A stretch of 7,334 nucleotides of DNA from Planctomycetota bacterium (GTDB lineage: Bacteria > Planctomycetota > Planctomycetia > Isosphaerales > Isosphaeraceae), in contig JAJYCH010000231.1 of NCBI GenBank assembly GCA_021778575.1, positions 1 to 7,334 of the forward strand, in the 5' to 3' direction. Below the pieces are notes generated by a model. That model saw only the letters and a program-made list of their open reading frames with translations, was not told the DNA's origin and searched no databases. The position numbers and the translations under genes are program-made. Shown here in pieces: positions 1-6,945 of the stretch. Each line of letters opens with the position of its first letter. Positions within the stretch are counted from its first letter, which is position 1.

Positions 1-1059
1 CGACTTTCCATCAACCTTGGATTCGAGAATCTGCCCCTTGGCGTGGGCTTCGCTCAATTCGACCTTCTGGCGGACCAGGTCGTAGATCTTGCGATCCTTG
101 GTCTCGGCCGGCTGGATGATCAGTCGGACGTGAGTCCCCGCGTCGCCCCGGATATGGCGAACGACGTCGCGGAGCCGCTGCTCGACGAAGTCGATCTCCT
201 TGCCATCTTCGAGCTCGATGCCGAGAATCTTGTCTTCGGGCTGAATCCGTCCGTCCTTGTCGGCCGGACCGCCAGGAATCAGTTCCTTGACGACGGCGAA
301 ACCGTCCTCGGATTGGAGCGAGGCCCCGATTCCGGTCAGCGAGAGCTGGAGCGACTGCTGGATCAGGTCTTCCAGCGAATCCTTGCTCATGTAGGTCGTG
401 TGCGGGTCGAACGTCCGGCTCAGAGCGCTCAGGTAGAACTCAAGCAGGTCGGAGTTATTGAACTGGTGGAACATCCGGTTCCGGTCGCGATACTTGATAC
501 CGATCTTCTTGATCGTCTCTTCTTCTTTATCCCCGTCAACCACCTTCGCCTGAAGCAATTCCAGCTTGATCCGCTTGCGCATCCGCTCACGAGCTTCGTC
601 GTCGTTCTTGGGATATTCGAGCTTGTCGGGGTCGTCGACCAGCGACTCATCGAGCGTGAAGTCGGGCTTCTGCTTGAGCAGTTCGACGACCATCGCCAGA
701 CGCTCGTCAGCCCGCTTCAAAAAGCGGTCGAAGACCAGCTTGGAGAACTCGATATTCCCTTCGTGGATCTTGTCGTCGAGTGTGGTTGCCAGGGGGAGGA
801 ATTCGTCGACATCGGATTGAAGAAAGTTGTACTTGAGCGGGTCAAGATCCTTGAGGAAGGTCTTGCACCACTTCTTGGCCGTTTCATCGTCGATGGTCGG
901 CTTGGCCATGTGGTTGTTCTCAAGCAGAGAAACCACTTTCTTGGCCGTTTTCTCATCCTGAGCGGTGGGGACCGGCGCTGGCGCCTGGGCGCCGATCACC
1001 AGTGCCACGATTCCCAGGACTCCGAACGCCGCGAGAGGACGCAATACGGATCGGGACAT
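1..1059 (-). CDS. prc: Tail-specific (C-terminal processing) protease, Prc/CtpA family, 3' end cut off
   Basis: Encodes the first 353 residues of a periplasmic serine protease of the S41 family, which degrades or trims envelope proteins from their C-termini. Residues 1-26 form a signal peptide (basic MSRSVLR, hydrophobic core, Ala-Gln-Ala cleavage region). Residues 35-215 match the helical N-terminal domain of Prc, with the typical stretch LDPLKYNFLQSDVDEF at 72-87. The family signature FDPHTTYMS lies at 217-225. A PDZ domain follows at about 237-320, with LTGIGASLQ at 241-249 and GGPADKDGRIQPEDKILGI at 263-281. The Ser/Lys catalytic dyad would come later and is outside the window, so activity cannot be judged. 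I chose ATG at 1059 because it begins the signal peptide directly. An in-frame ATG at 1131 would add 24 residues that spoil it. No clear Shine-Dalgarno site precedes 1059. The gene is divergent from the next one. Family assignment is firm; prc versus ctpA naming is a matter of convention. Confidence 0.9.
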   Translation of the reverse strand, partial: MSRSVLRPLAAFGVLGIVALVIGAQAPAPVPTAQDEKTAKKVVSLLENNHMAKPTIDDETAKKWCKTFLKDLDPLKYNFLQSDVDEFLPLATTLDDKIHEGNIEFSKLVFDRFLKRADERLAMVVELLKQKPDFTLDESLVDDPDKLEYPKNDDEARERMRKRIKLELLQAKVVDGDKEEETIKKIGIKYRDRNRMFHQFNNSDLLEFYLSALSRTFDPHTTYMSKDSLEDLIQQSLQLSLTGIGASLQSEDGFAVVKELIPGGPADKDGRIQPEDKILGIELEDGKEIDFVEQRLRDVVRHIRGDAGTHVRLIIQPAETKDRKIYDLVRQKVELSEAHAKGQILESKVDGKS

Positions 1060-1350
1060 AGAATTGGGATCCCGTGGTTCGAAGTCGTTTTCGGTCTGGG
1101 TGGGCGAGGCCCGGCCACACCGATTGATCATAATCCAAAGCCCCGTCGCCCACAAGATCGACGAATACCGGCTTCGAAATCGATCGGAAATCTAGACAGG
1201 CAAATTCGTTACCGAAAATTCAAGCCTGAGCCTTCTACGCTCCGCGTTCCAATCGGTTCGACAGTACCCAACCCGATCTCGAACGCATTTCGCAGATGGA
1301 GCGAGCCGACTCGAACACCAGGCGGGGCCGACAAACGGCGCGGGAAGTCC

Positions 1351-1379
1351 TGCAAATGAAAGCGGTTTGGCATGCAAAT
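1351..1379 (+). repeat. Short direct repeat TGCAAAT, 22 bases apart
   Basis: TGCAAAT occurs at 1351-1357 and again at 1373-1379, a spacing of 22 bases or about two helical turns, just upstream of and touching the inverted repeat. Two copies on one DNA face can be activator sites, but a 7-base repeat may be chance. Confidence 0.3.
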
Positions 1380-1394
1380 TGTTGTAAATATCCT
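1367..1394 (+). promoter_or_regulatory. Candidate sigma-70-like promoter for the 1464 gene
   Basis: TTGGCA at 1367-1372 matches the -35 consensus at five of six positions. TATCCT at 1389-1394, after a 16-base spacer, matches the -10 consensus at four of six. Transcription would begin near 1401 and give a leader of about 63 bases before ATG 1464. The -10 element lies inside the inverted repeat at 1381-1400, which would suit repression by a protein bound there. The match is modest, and planctomycete promoters are poorly defined, so this is a suggestion only. Confidence 0.35.
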
Positions 1395-1400
1395 TACAAC
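1381..1400. promoter_or_regulatory. Perfect 7+7 inverted repeat, operator-like
   Basis: The sequence is GTTGTAA, six bases (ATATCC), then TTACAAC: two perfect 7-base half sites with centres 13 bases apart. It is AT-rich in a GC-rich region, is not followed by a T tract, and sits in the candidate promoter. This looks like a dimer-binding operator and not a terminator. I cannot assign the regulator family from the sequence alone. Confidence 0.5.
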
Positions 1401-1451
1401 CGATCATGTCCGACGAACCCTTCCGTTCGGCCTGATCGAACCCCAGAACTC

Positions 1452-1458
1452 GGGAGGA
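1452..1458 (+). promoter_or_regulatory. Ribosome binding site fixing the start at 1464
   Basis: GGGAGGA ends five bases before ATG 1464. It is the best Shine-Dalgarno match in the window and decides this start against the in-frame upstream ATG codons at 1296 and 1356, which lack such a site and would bury the signal peptide. Confidence 0.75.
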
Positions 1459-1463
1459 CTCTC

Positions 1464-2465
1464 ATGTCAATTCGCAGGATTTGGTTGGTTTCGCGCGGCA
1501 CCGCGCTGGTCGCGGTCCTGGCTCTGACCCAGAACCACTGCGTCCAGGCTCAGGACGCAGTCGGTTTGCCGGGGCGTCCGCGGTCGGTCAATGAGCGAGT
1601 CGTGATCGAGTCGCCCGCCGTTCCCTCGGCGACTGGCGATGCCGCTCGGATCAATGCTCAGCAAAACCCGGTCCAGAACCCCTACATGGGTGGTCGCGAC
1701 CTGGCGATCATGGTCGAGCATGCGGTGGGTATGGCGATCGAAGGGTCGAGTCTCCGCGCCATCGCCGGACCGGCCTCGGCCGGCACAAACGACATCGACG
1801 ACGTCAAGCGGCTCCGGATGCAGGCCAAAAAACTGATGGTCGAGAGTCAGACTCTCCTCGGTCAAGCGGCGGCCGATACCAGGGGTTTGGGAGGAAACCC
1901 CTCCGTGAGTCAGTTCCATGCCGCTGCGAACCTTTATATTGCCACTCTGGCGACTCTTGAACCGGCTGGTCCCTCGGAAATCGCTCAGGTGGGGCTGATC
2001 AACCATGCGGTCAAGGATGTTCTTGAAGCCGACCACATTCGCCAGATGGCCCCGTCGGCTTCGGGTAATCCGGCGATCGAACAACTCCGCAACCATGCGG
2101 CGTTGATGAAGGAACAAGGTTCGACCCTGCTCCGGAGTCTGGCCGATCAAGCCTCGCCGGCCAGTGGAGGGCCACCAACCGTGGTCACACTCGCCGATCG
2201 CGGACGTCAATTGATCGTGGCGGCGGAGCAAGTGAGCCGTTCCGTGGGAATCTCGTCGGCAACGGCCGGTCCGATCGGTCGGCCGGATGAACAACCGGCG
2301 ATTATTGGTGGGACCTACGGGAACGGAAGTCCCCGCCTGGGTACCTACAAGAACCTGGGCCAGCCACCGGGAAGCACGCTTCCGAAGGCTCAGAGCGAAC
2401 CGTCGCCTGTCCCAAACAACTCCAACCAGACGACTGGTTCGACCGGCGGTCTCCCGCCTCGATAA
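1464..2465 (+). CDS. Secreted protein of unknown function with a two-fold internal repeat
   Basis: A 333-residue protein that I do not recognise. Residues 1-29 look like a signal peptide: basic MSIRR, hydrophobic core about 13-21, and a Val-Gln-Ala cleavage site at 27-29. The only cysteine (26) lies inside the signal peptide and is not in a lipobox. The mature chain begins with a polar, unstructured-looking stretch (30-75). Two helical units of about 80 residues follow, at 86-165 and 181-257. They share HAV (86-88 and 181-183), LR followed by A three residues on (117-121 and 208-212), TLL (130-132 and 221-223) and an NLYIA/QLIVA motif (156-160 and 249-253). The tail from 265 is rich in Gly, Pro, Ser and Asn and is probably disordered. 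No catalytic motif is visible. The gene has its own ribosome binding site, a possible promoter and operator upstream, and a strong terminator downstream, so it is probably monocistronic. An envelope role is inferred only from the signal peptide. The coding call is firm; the function is unknown. Confidence 0.85.
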   Translation: MSIRRIWLVSRGTALVAVLALTQNHCVQAQDAVGLPGRPRSVNERVVIESPAVPSATGDAARINAQQNPVQNPYMGGRDLAIMVEHAVGMAIEGSSLRAIAGPASAGTNDIDDVKRLRMQAKKLMVESQTLLGQAAADTRGLGGNPSVSQFHAAANLYIATLATLEPAGPSEIAQVGLINHAVKDVLEADHIRQMAPSASGNPAIEQLRNHAALMKEQGSTLLRSLADQASPASGGPPTVVTLADRGRQLIVAAEQVSRSVGISSATAGPIGRPDEQPAIIGGTYGNGSPRLGTYKNLGQPPGSTLPKAQSEPSPVPNNSNQTTGSTGGLPPR

Positions 2466-2509
2466 CCGAGGCTTCCGCTGGAGTCGGACGTGACCAAACT
2501 TTCCGATCG

Positions 2510-2550
2510 CGGCTTGTCGGCGGGACAGAATCTCGCCGACAAGCCGTTTT
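2510..2550 (+). terminator. Intrinsic terminator after the 1464-2465 gene
   Basis: A perfect 13-base-pair stem (2510-2522 with 2534-2546, CGGCTTGTCGGCG and its complement) closes an 11-base loop and is followed at once by TTTT (2547-2550). It lies 44 bases after the stop codon. A G-T pair can extend the base. The T tract is short, but the stem is long and GC-rich. It should separate this gene from the LysM gene. Confidence 0.8.
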
Positions 2551-2560
2551 GCGTTGCGAC

Positions 2561-2577
2561 TGGACCCAGCCGGTCCA
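2561..2577. repeat. Small inverted repeat after the terminator
   Basis: TGGACC and GGTCCA flank five bases. This 6-base-pair hairpin begins 10 bases after the terminator T tract. It has no T tract of its own, so it is at best an accessory hairpin and may be chance. Confidence 0.3.
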
Positions 2578-2695
2578 AAGAATCGAAATCGGCGCTGATG
2601 AGGTTCTTGGGCTCAAGTTCCCGTCAATTCCGGACGATGACTTCGATACGACTCATTGTTCGAGCAGCCACACCAGGATCTTGGAGCCTTGATGC

Positions 2696-3229
2696 ATGAA
2701 CGAGCACGCGGGGCCAGCCTCAGCGTTGAGTGTGCTGATCGTCGGTGTTTTCGCCGTTTTGCTCCACGACCGCCAACCGCCCCCGAAGGCTTCGCCGCCC
2801 CTCCCCAACAAGCAGGTGATCGTCAACGATCTGATCCGCCAGCCGAAGTCCCCGACCACGCCTGACGTTTCGTCTTCCCGACCTGCCAAGGTTTCCGCAA
2901 CCGAAAAGCCAGTGGTCCGCGCCGCTGAAGTCCGAAAACCGGCCGAGCCGGTGACTCCCCCGACTTCAACGGCACGAGTCGAGAAGCGGCCGGACACCCA
3001 GGGTTCGGCGACACCGCGTCCCTCCGTTTCCACGGAACCGCCAAAGTCCGTCGCGACGTCCCCTCGGGGACCGTTCACCGTCGTCCAGGCGGGTGAGACT
3101 CTGGTAGAAGTTGCCCGTCGGATTTACGGAACGACGGACGCGGCCGAGACACTCTGGAGGGCCAACCGTGACCAGGTGGCAATGATCGACTCGCCACTGA
3201 CCCGGGGGACTTTGCTCAGAACACCGTGA
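2696..3229 (+). CDS. Membrane-anchored LysM domain protein
   Basis: A 177-residue protein. It has one hydrophobic segment near the N-terminus (about 9-24, ALSVLIVGVFAVLLH) that acts as a membrane anchor or uncleaved signal. A long linker rich in Pro, Ser, Thr, Lys and Ala runs from about 25 to 125, and a single LysM domain fills the C-terminus (about 126-176). The LysM hallmarks are all visible: FTVVQAGETL at 127-136, ARRIYG at 140-145, a Trp and Asn pair at 154 and 157, and a closing Gly-Thr-Leu-Leu near the end. LysM domains bind the N-acetylglucosamine part of peptidoglycan, so the protein probably tethers the membrane to the wall across the periplasm; no catalytic domain is present. GGAG at 2683-2686, nine bases upstream, supports ATG 2696. 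The gene converges on the transglutaminase gene, with only 30 bases between the two stop codons and no clear terminator there. It has no close partner on its own strand. Confidence 0.85.
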   Translation: MNEHAGPASALSVLIVGVFAVLLHDRQPPPKASPPLPNKQVIVNDLIRQPKSPTTPDVSSSRPAKVSATEKPVVRAAEVRKPAEPVTPPTSTARVEKRPDTQGSATPRPSVSTEPPKSVATSPRGPFTVVQAGETLVEVARRIYGTTDAAETLWRANRDQVAMIDSPLTRGTLLRTP

Positions 3230-3259
3230 TGGTGATCGGGGTCAGTTCCCACTCAAGGC

Positions 3260-5512
3260 TCACGACCTGGGGGAACGAAGGTGGAGTTCGAGTGCGTCGA
3301 GCCGGGCATTGACGTGCTCAAAGTCGTCATCGCGGATCGTGTGCTCACCAAAGCGGATCTGGTAGAAGGCGTCGACCACCAGGGGCGGAACATCGGCGAT
3401 GGCTTCGGTTCCCAACCCTCGGCCCGAGAGGAAAATGGCGGCTCTTCGCGCGAATTCGCGAGGGGTCTCGGCGGGCGGTCGTTCGAGACCCAACTCCGCG
3501 AGCAGGCCGACCAGTCGACGATAAAACAGAATTCCCACCATTCCCGCCGAATCGTCACGTTCCGACCGACCAAACTTACGGATCAGACGCTGAACCAGCC
3601 AGACGCCGAGCCGAGCGAGTCCAGCCAGGAGCAAGAGCGCGACGAAACTGACGACGAAGCCTCGGAGGCTGAAGAAGCTCTCCATGCTCGGGAAATGGAG
3701 CCACGCGCGAAGCGTGTCAAAAATCATCAAGAATCCGCGCCGGGCTTCCTTGATCAGTTCGCGGATCGGCCCATACAGAAATCGGTTTTGACGCTCGGAA
3801 TTGAAGCCGACGATATAGAAGATCCAGATATAACGGATCAGGTCGGTGATCTGATAGAAATGGTTACCGAATCCCCCCACCTGAGCGATCGACTGATTCC
3901 GCTGGTCGGACGGGGTTGGATCGAGGACCATCCAGAGCGGCCGGGAGTCGTTCCCGGCTCCATCGGTCCGGCCGACCAGTGCCTCGACCCAGCTATGAGC
4001 GTGTTTCTGACGAACCGTGGTGATCCCCGCGACTCCATTGTAGTCGCCCCCTTTGAAACCGTTGACGACGCGGGTCGGGATGTCGATCGAACGGAGTAGC
4101 AACGCCAACGAGCTGGCGAAGTACTCGCAATGCCCGGCCTTCCGATTCATCAGAAAGTCGAGGACCGGATCGAGATTCGGATCGCGAAGATCCATCTGGA
4201 GCGAGTAGGAAAACTCACCCGAATCGCGGAGAAATCGCTCGATCGCGGCGGCTCTCGCCTTCGGTTCATCCTCGGGGATCTCCTTCACTTGCTCCAGGGC
4301 GATCCGACGGAGCGGAATCTTCAGATCGTCGGGGATCGACATCAGATTGGCGAAGTAAAGGTCATCCGGGTACAACTCGCCGGACTGAATCATATCCTCG
4401 CCGGCGGACGAATCGACTCGATAATCGAGCGTCACCGCGCGGGTGTCCTCGCGAAATAGCGAACCGTCCAGTTCATTCAGTTGTGGTTGATAGTGCTTGT
4501 CGTTGGCGTCGGCATCGAGGATCGGACGCAGACCGAAAAGGACCGGGCTATCATTCGGCTCAAGCTTGATCAACTGGCGGATCATCCGACTGTTTCGCCA
4601 GTGATCCGCGCTGCTGAGCCCGATGTGGTTGGACCGGTACTTCGGTCGATACCAGTGCCAGCGCTCATAGCGATCGAGGGTCACTCCTCGCCAGCGATAT
4701 TCAAAATTCTCGTCCAGAGCCATCCGATTACCCGATCGATCAAACAACTCGACGCTCATGACCGGGCTATCGTTTTCAAGAATCTCGCCGAGTTCACCGA
4801 GCCGGATCTCGTCGTCGAATCCGGTCAGGTGCTTGCCGATCGTCCCCGTGCTTTGTGAATTACCCATTGATGGCCGACGGGGCATTGCCAGGAAGATCAG
4901 TCCGCCCAGGGCCAGGATCGTCGCCGCCACCCGGATCGAGAAGAAAACGAAGGGGAAATCGACGAGCCCCGGATAGGGATCGCCCCGGTCGACGCTCCCG
5001 GTTTGCGTCGAACTCATCGGCACGGCCTTCATCCGGAGCGAATCGCGATGAAGCGAGAACAGGGTCAGGACCCAAAGGGAGAGCAAGGCCCAGCCGAAAA
5101 GCGCGATTCCGACCTTGTCGCTCTGACTCATCACGCCGCCGACCAGAACCTGGACCAGACCCAGGAGAAACAAGAACCAGTCGTCTTCCACCGTCTTGGG
5201 TAAGAAGATCTTTACCAGTTGCAGATAAACGAGCCAGTGAGCCGTGGCCAGAAGCAACAGGTTTTCATCGAGATACCACTCGAAAAACGCCGGAATCCAG
5301 GTCAGAGCGGCCAGAAGGTTGGCATTCGAGCGCGACAGAGCGAAGCGAGAGTTGCGGTCGACCGTCAGAAACGCGATGAAACCGGCGGCGCCCACGGCGA
5401 TCGGGTAGAGCATCGCGTAGCGATTATCGGTCGTCGCGTCGATGCTCAGCACCAATGTCGCGAAGGTCAACATCAGGTAGAAGCTGGCTCGATAGATCAT
5501 CGAGAATTTCAT
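3260..5512 (-). CDS. TgpA-like membrane transglutaminase (DUF3488, transglutaminase core, DUF4129)
   Basis: A 750-residue integral membrane protein with the three-part layout of TgpA-type proteins. About seven hydrophobic segments occupy residues 8-210 (the DUF3488/TgpA N-terminal region). A large extracytoplasmic part follows at 211-613, and a further membrane segment at about 616-640. The cytosolic C-terminal domain (about 660-745) matches DUF4129, with RRLVGLLAELGLERP at 665-679 and TPREFARRA at 683-691. The transglutaminase core lies at about 415-535. Its catalytic triad is intact: Cys462 in AGHCEYFASS, His506 in HAHSWVEA, and Asp531 in VLDPTPS. The fold fits cysteine-dependent acyl transfer or hydrolysis of amide bonds on the outer face of the membrane; the substrate is unknown. 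The TgpA homologue of Pseudomonas aeruginosa is essential, but its substrate is not settled to my knowledge. AAAGGG at 5519-5524 stands six bases before the start, and ATGA overlaps the stop of the DUF58 gene, which implies translational coupling. It is the last gene of the operon in this window. Confidence 0.93.
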   Translation of the reverse strand: MKFSMIYRASFYLMLTFATLVLSIDATTDNRYAMLYPIAVGAAGFIAFLTVDRNSRFALSRSNANLLAALTWIPAFFEWYLDENLLLLATAHWLVYLQLVKIFLPKTVEDDWFLFLLGLVQVLVGGVMSQSDKVGIALFGWALLSLWVLTLFSLHRDSLRMKAVPMSSTQTGSVDRGDPYPGLVDFPFVFFSIRVAATILALGGLIFLAMPRRPSMGNSQSTGTIGKHLTGFDDEIRLGELGEILENDSPVMSVELFDRSGNRMALDENFEYRWRGVTLDRYERWHWYRPKYRSNHIGLSSADHWRNSRMIRQLIKLEPNDSPVLFGLRPILDADANDKHYQPQLNELDGSLFREDTRAVTLDYRVDSSAGEDMIQSGELYPDDLYFANLMSIPDDLKIPLRRIALEQVKEIPEDEPKARAAAIERFLRDSGEFSYSLQMDLRDPNLDPVLDFLMNRKAGHCEYFASSLALLLRSIDIPTRVVNGFKGGDYNGVAGITTVRQKHAHSWVEALVGRTDGAGNDSRPLWMVLDPTPSDQRNQSIAQVGGFGNHFYQITDLIRYIWIFYIVGFNSERQNRFLYGPIRELIKEARRGFLMIFDTLRAWLHFPSMESFFSLRGFVVSFVALLLLAGLARLGVWLVQRLIRKFGRSERDDSAGMVGILFYRRLVGLLAELGLERPPAETPREFARRAAIFLSGRGLGTEAIADVPPLVVDAFYQIRFGEHTIRDDDFEHVNARLDALELHLRSPRS

Positions 5513-6903
5513 GGTGAACCCTTTCGACCGTTCGTGGAAAGGTTCGCTCCCGGCCCCGCCCCGACGGGCGCTGTCTCTTGATTAACCCGTGGATTCAGGC
5601 TCTCGGACGGCTCGTCAGTCGGTTGACCCAGTTCGCGTCGAACCGTCCTGGGTCCGCCGTTCTTCTCGAACTTGATCAGGTCGGTCAGATCCCCTTTCGA
5701 GGCGTCCAGGAGCGTGACCCGTCCCATCAGGCCTCGGAGCGCCGGACCGGAAATCCGTGACGACTTCTCTGCCTCTTCGATCAGGTTGATCGGCCGGGTC
5801 GTGACCACGATCAGAAACGACTCGCGGAGCGTCGACGGCGGGATGACCTCGAGTAACGACGAGAGTGAACCTTCCGACGACGGTCGGATGGTCGCGAGTT
5901 GTTCGAGCATCTCATGGAGCAGTTTCACCGAGGCAGGTCCCTGGCGAACGCCCGGTGACGCGCCGGTCCAGCCCAGCAAGACCCGTCGGCCCGGATGGCG
6001 GCAGGTCTCGAAGCAGATCGTGGCAACGAATTTGATCGCCAGTTCCAGCATTTCACGCTGCTCGGCGGCGACTTTCGTCCGGGCGAGCCAGGGATCGAGC
6101 AGGATCGCCAGGTCTTGCTCGTGCTGTTGCTCGAATTCCTTGACCATCGGCTGGCCGAGTCGCGCCGAGGTCCGCCAGTGAATCCAGCGCGGGCTGTCGC
6201 CAGGTCGATAATCGCGAAGGCCGTGGTATTCCTGTTGCTGGGTCGAAAGGTCGTGCCGGGTTCCTCGGCGGGTCTCGCTTGCCTCGCGGTGGATATGTTG
6301 CCAGCGCCGGCTCAACTGGCCGATCGCCGGATAGACCGTCAGCGACGCCGGTTTGCTGATCACCACCCGCCGTTCGAGCAAGCCGAAGGGGGATCGAGTC
6401 GCCAGCTCCAGGGTTTTGAACCGATACTTGCCGCGTCTGGGGGCAACGCCTTGCCAGCGAACTCGGGCCTTCGATCGACCGGGAACCCGTGGGAAGAAGA
6501 CGGCTGGGGCCAGCCCCGAGACCCCTGTGACGAGCCGATCTTCCGTCGTCATCTCATCGGTGAGGATCAAGGCGAGCGCGGCCATCCAGTGCCGGTCGTT
6601 CTCCAGCGCGTAATCGATCGTCAGCGGCTCGCCCGAGAAAACGTAGGACGGCACCCGACGACTAATCCGGAGCCGCCGGAGCATTCCCGCGCTGACGAAG
6701 ATCGAGCCGACCATCGGACCGGCGGCCAGACCGGCGATCAACAGGATCAGGTTGATCTGTTGTTGCAAACCGACCCAGAGTAGCGCGATCCAGACGCCGG
6801 CGTAGACCACGCCTTCCCGGGTCCAGCGCATTCGCTGGTTGGGCCAGAGGCTACCGATCAGCCATCGCGTGAACCGCCGGTACCGTGATCGACCCTCGGG
6901 CAT
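5509..6903 (-). CDS. DUF58 domain protein, partner of MoxR ATPase
   Basis: A 464-residue protein of the DUF58 family, whose members nearly always sit beside MoxR ATPases. Two hydrophobic stretches (about 33-46 and 49-72) anchor the N-terminus. Residues 80-200 are a beta-rich region that includes the family motif SPFGLLERR at 171-179. The DUF58 signature lies at about 226-257: YHGLRDYRPGDSPRWIHW at 226-243, then SARLGQPMVKEFE to 258. A von Willebrand A-like domain follows, beginning with LAILLD at 265-270. The metal-site pattern DxSxS reads D270-P-W-L-A here, so the usual serines are absent. The last 45 residues are polar and rich in Gly, Pro, Asn and Glu and look disordered. The role is inferred as a membrane-bound adaptor or client for the MoxR chaperone. 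AAGGA at 6913-6917 lies nine bases before ATG 6903. The stop codon overlaps the start of the transglutaminase gene. Confidence 0.92.
   Translation of the reverse strand: MPEGRSRYRRFTRWLIGSLWPNQRMRWTREGVVYAGVWIALLWVGLQQQINLILLIAGLAAGPMVGSIFVSAGMLRRLRISRRVPSYVFSGEPLTIDYALENDRHWMAALALILTDEMTTEDRLVTGVSGLAPAVFFPRVPGRSKARVRWQGVAPRRGKYRFKTLELATRSPFGLLERRVVISKPASLTVYPAIGQLSRRWQHIHREASETRRGTRHDLSTQQQEYHGLRDYRPGDSPRWIHWRTSARLGQPMVKEFEQQHEQDLAILLDPWLARTKVAAEQREMLELAIKFVATICFETCRHPGRRVLLGWTGASPGVRQGPASVKLLHEMLEQLATIRPSSEGSLSSLLEVIPPSTLRESFLIVVTTRPINLIEEAEKSSRISGPALRGLMGRVTLLDASKGDLTDLIKFEKNGGPRTVRRELGQPTDEPSESLNPRVNQETAPVGAGPGANLSTNGRKGSP
5519..5524 (-). promoter_or_regulatory. Ribosome binding site of the transglutaminase gene, inside the DUF58 gene
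   Basis: On the minus strand AAAGGG stands six bases before ATG 5512 and lies within the last codons of the DUF58 gene. Together with the ATGA overlap (5509-5512) it points to re-initiation by ribosomes that finish the DUF58 frame. Confidence 0.6.
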
Positions 6904-6945
6904 GAGCGGCGGTCCTTTCGTTCGGAAGATGGGCCGGGACGCTGC

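Larger units (their letters stand above)
1060..1463. other. Divergent intergenic region
   Basis: This 404-base stretch separates two genes that are transcribed away from each other. It should therefore carry promoters for both. The half next to the plus-strand gene is richer in A+T (about 1345-1400) and holds a candidate promoter, a short direct repeat and a perfect inverted repeat, listed separately. In the half next to the protease gene I found no convincing promoter hexamers on the minus strand. Open frames that cross the region look like chance: they have no ribosome binding site and no recognisable protein features. Confidence 0.7.

Noticed and set aside
43..1359. Open frame of 438 codons on the plus strand opposite the protease gene
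   Set aside because: It runs codon for codon antisense to the protease frame. Stops appear there only where the real gene uses TTA, CTA or TCA, which are rare in GC-rich genes. The translation has no domain, signal peptide or ribosome binding site, whereas the minus strand gives a clear Prc protein.
1192..1407. Small minus-strand frame of 71 codons in the divergent intergenic region
   Set aside because: No ribosome binding site, no hydrophobic segment or motif, and it covers the candidate promoter and palindrome.
1296..1463. Upstream in-frame extension of the secreted protein
   Set aside because: The added 56 residues are polar and low in family-like features, would hide the signal peptide, and lack a ribosome binding site, while GGGAGGA stands just before ATG 1464.
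1467..2294. Minus-strand open frame of 275 codons
   Set aside because: It is antisense to the secreted protein, whose start has a signal peptide and a strong ribosome binding site; the minus-strand product is rich in Arg, Gly and His and has no recognisable features.
2653..3078. Minus-strand open frame of 141 codons
   Set aside because: It overlaps the LysM gene in antisense. The Gly/Ser/Thr/Arg-rich translation is what the complement of a proline-rich linker yields.
3220..3262. Possible bidirectional terminator between the convergent LysM and transglutaminase genes
   Set aside because: Only a 4-base-pair CACC/GGTG stem is visible, with no T tract on either strand.
3281..4099. Plus-strand open frame of 272 codons
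   Set aside because: It is antisense in register to the transglutaminase gene, has an acidic, featureless translation, and arises from the same codon bias.
5995..6783. Plus-strand open frame of 262 codons
   Set aside because: It lies opposite the DUF58 gene, whose signature motifs are clear on the minus strand.
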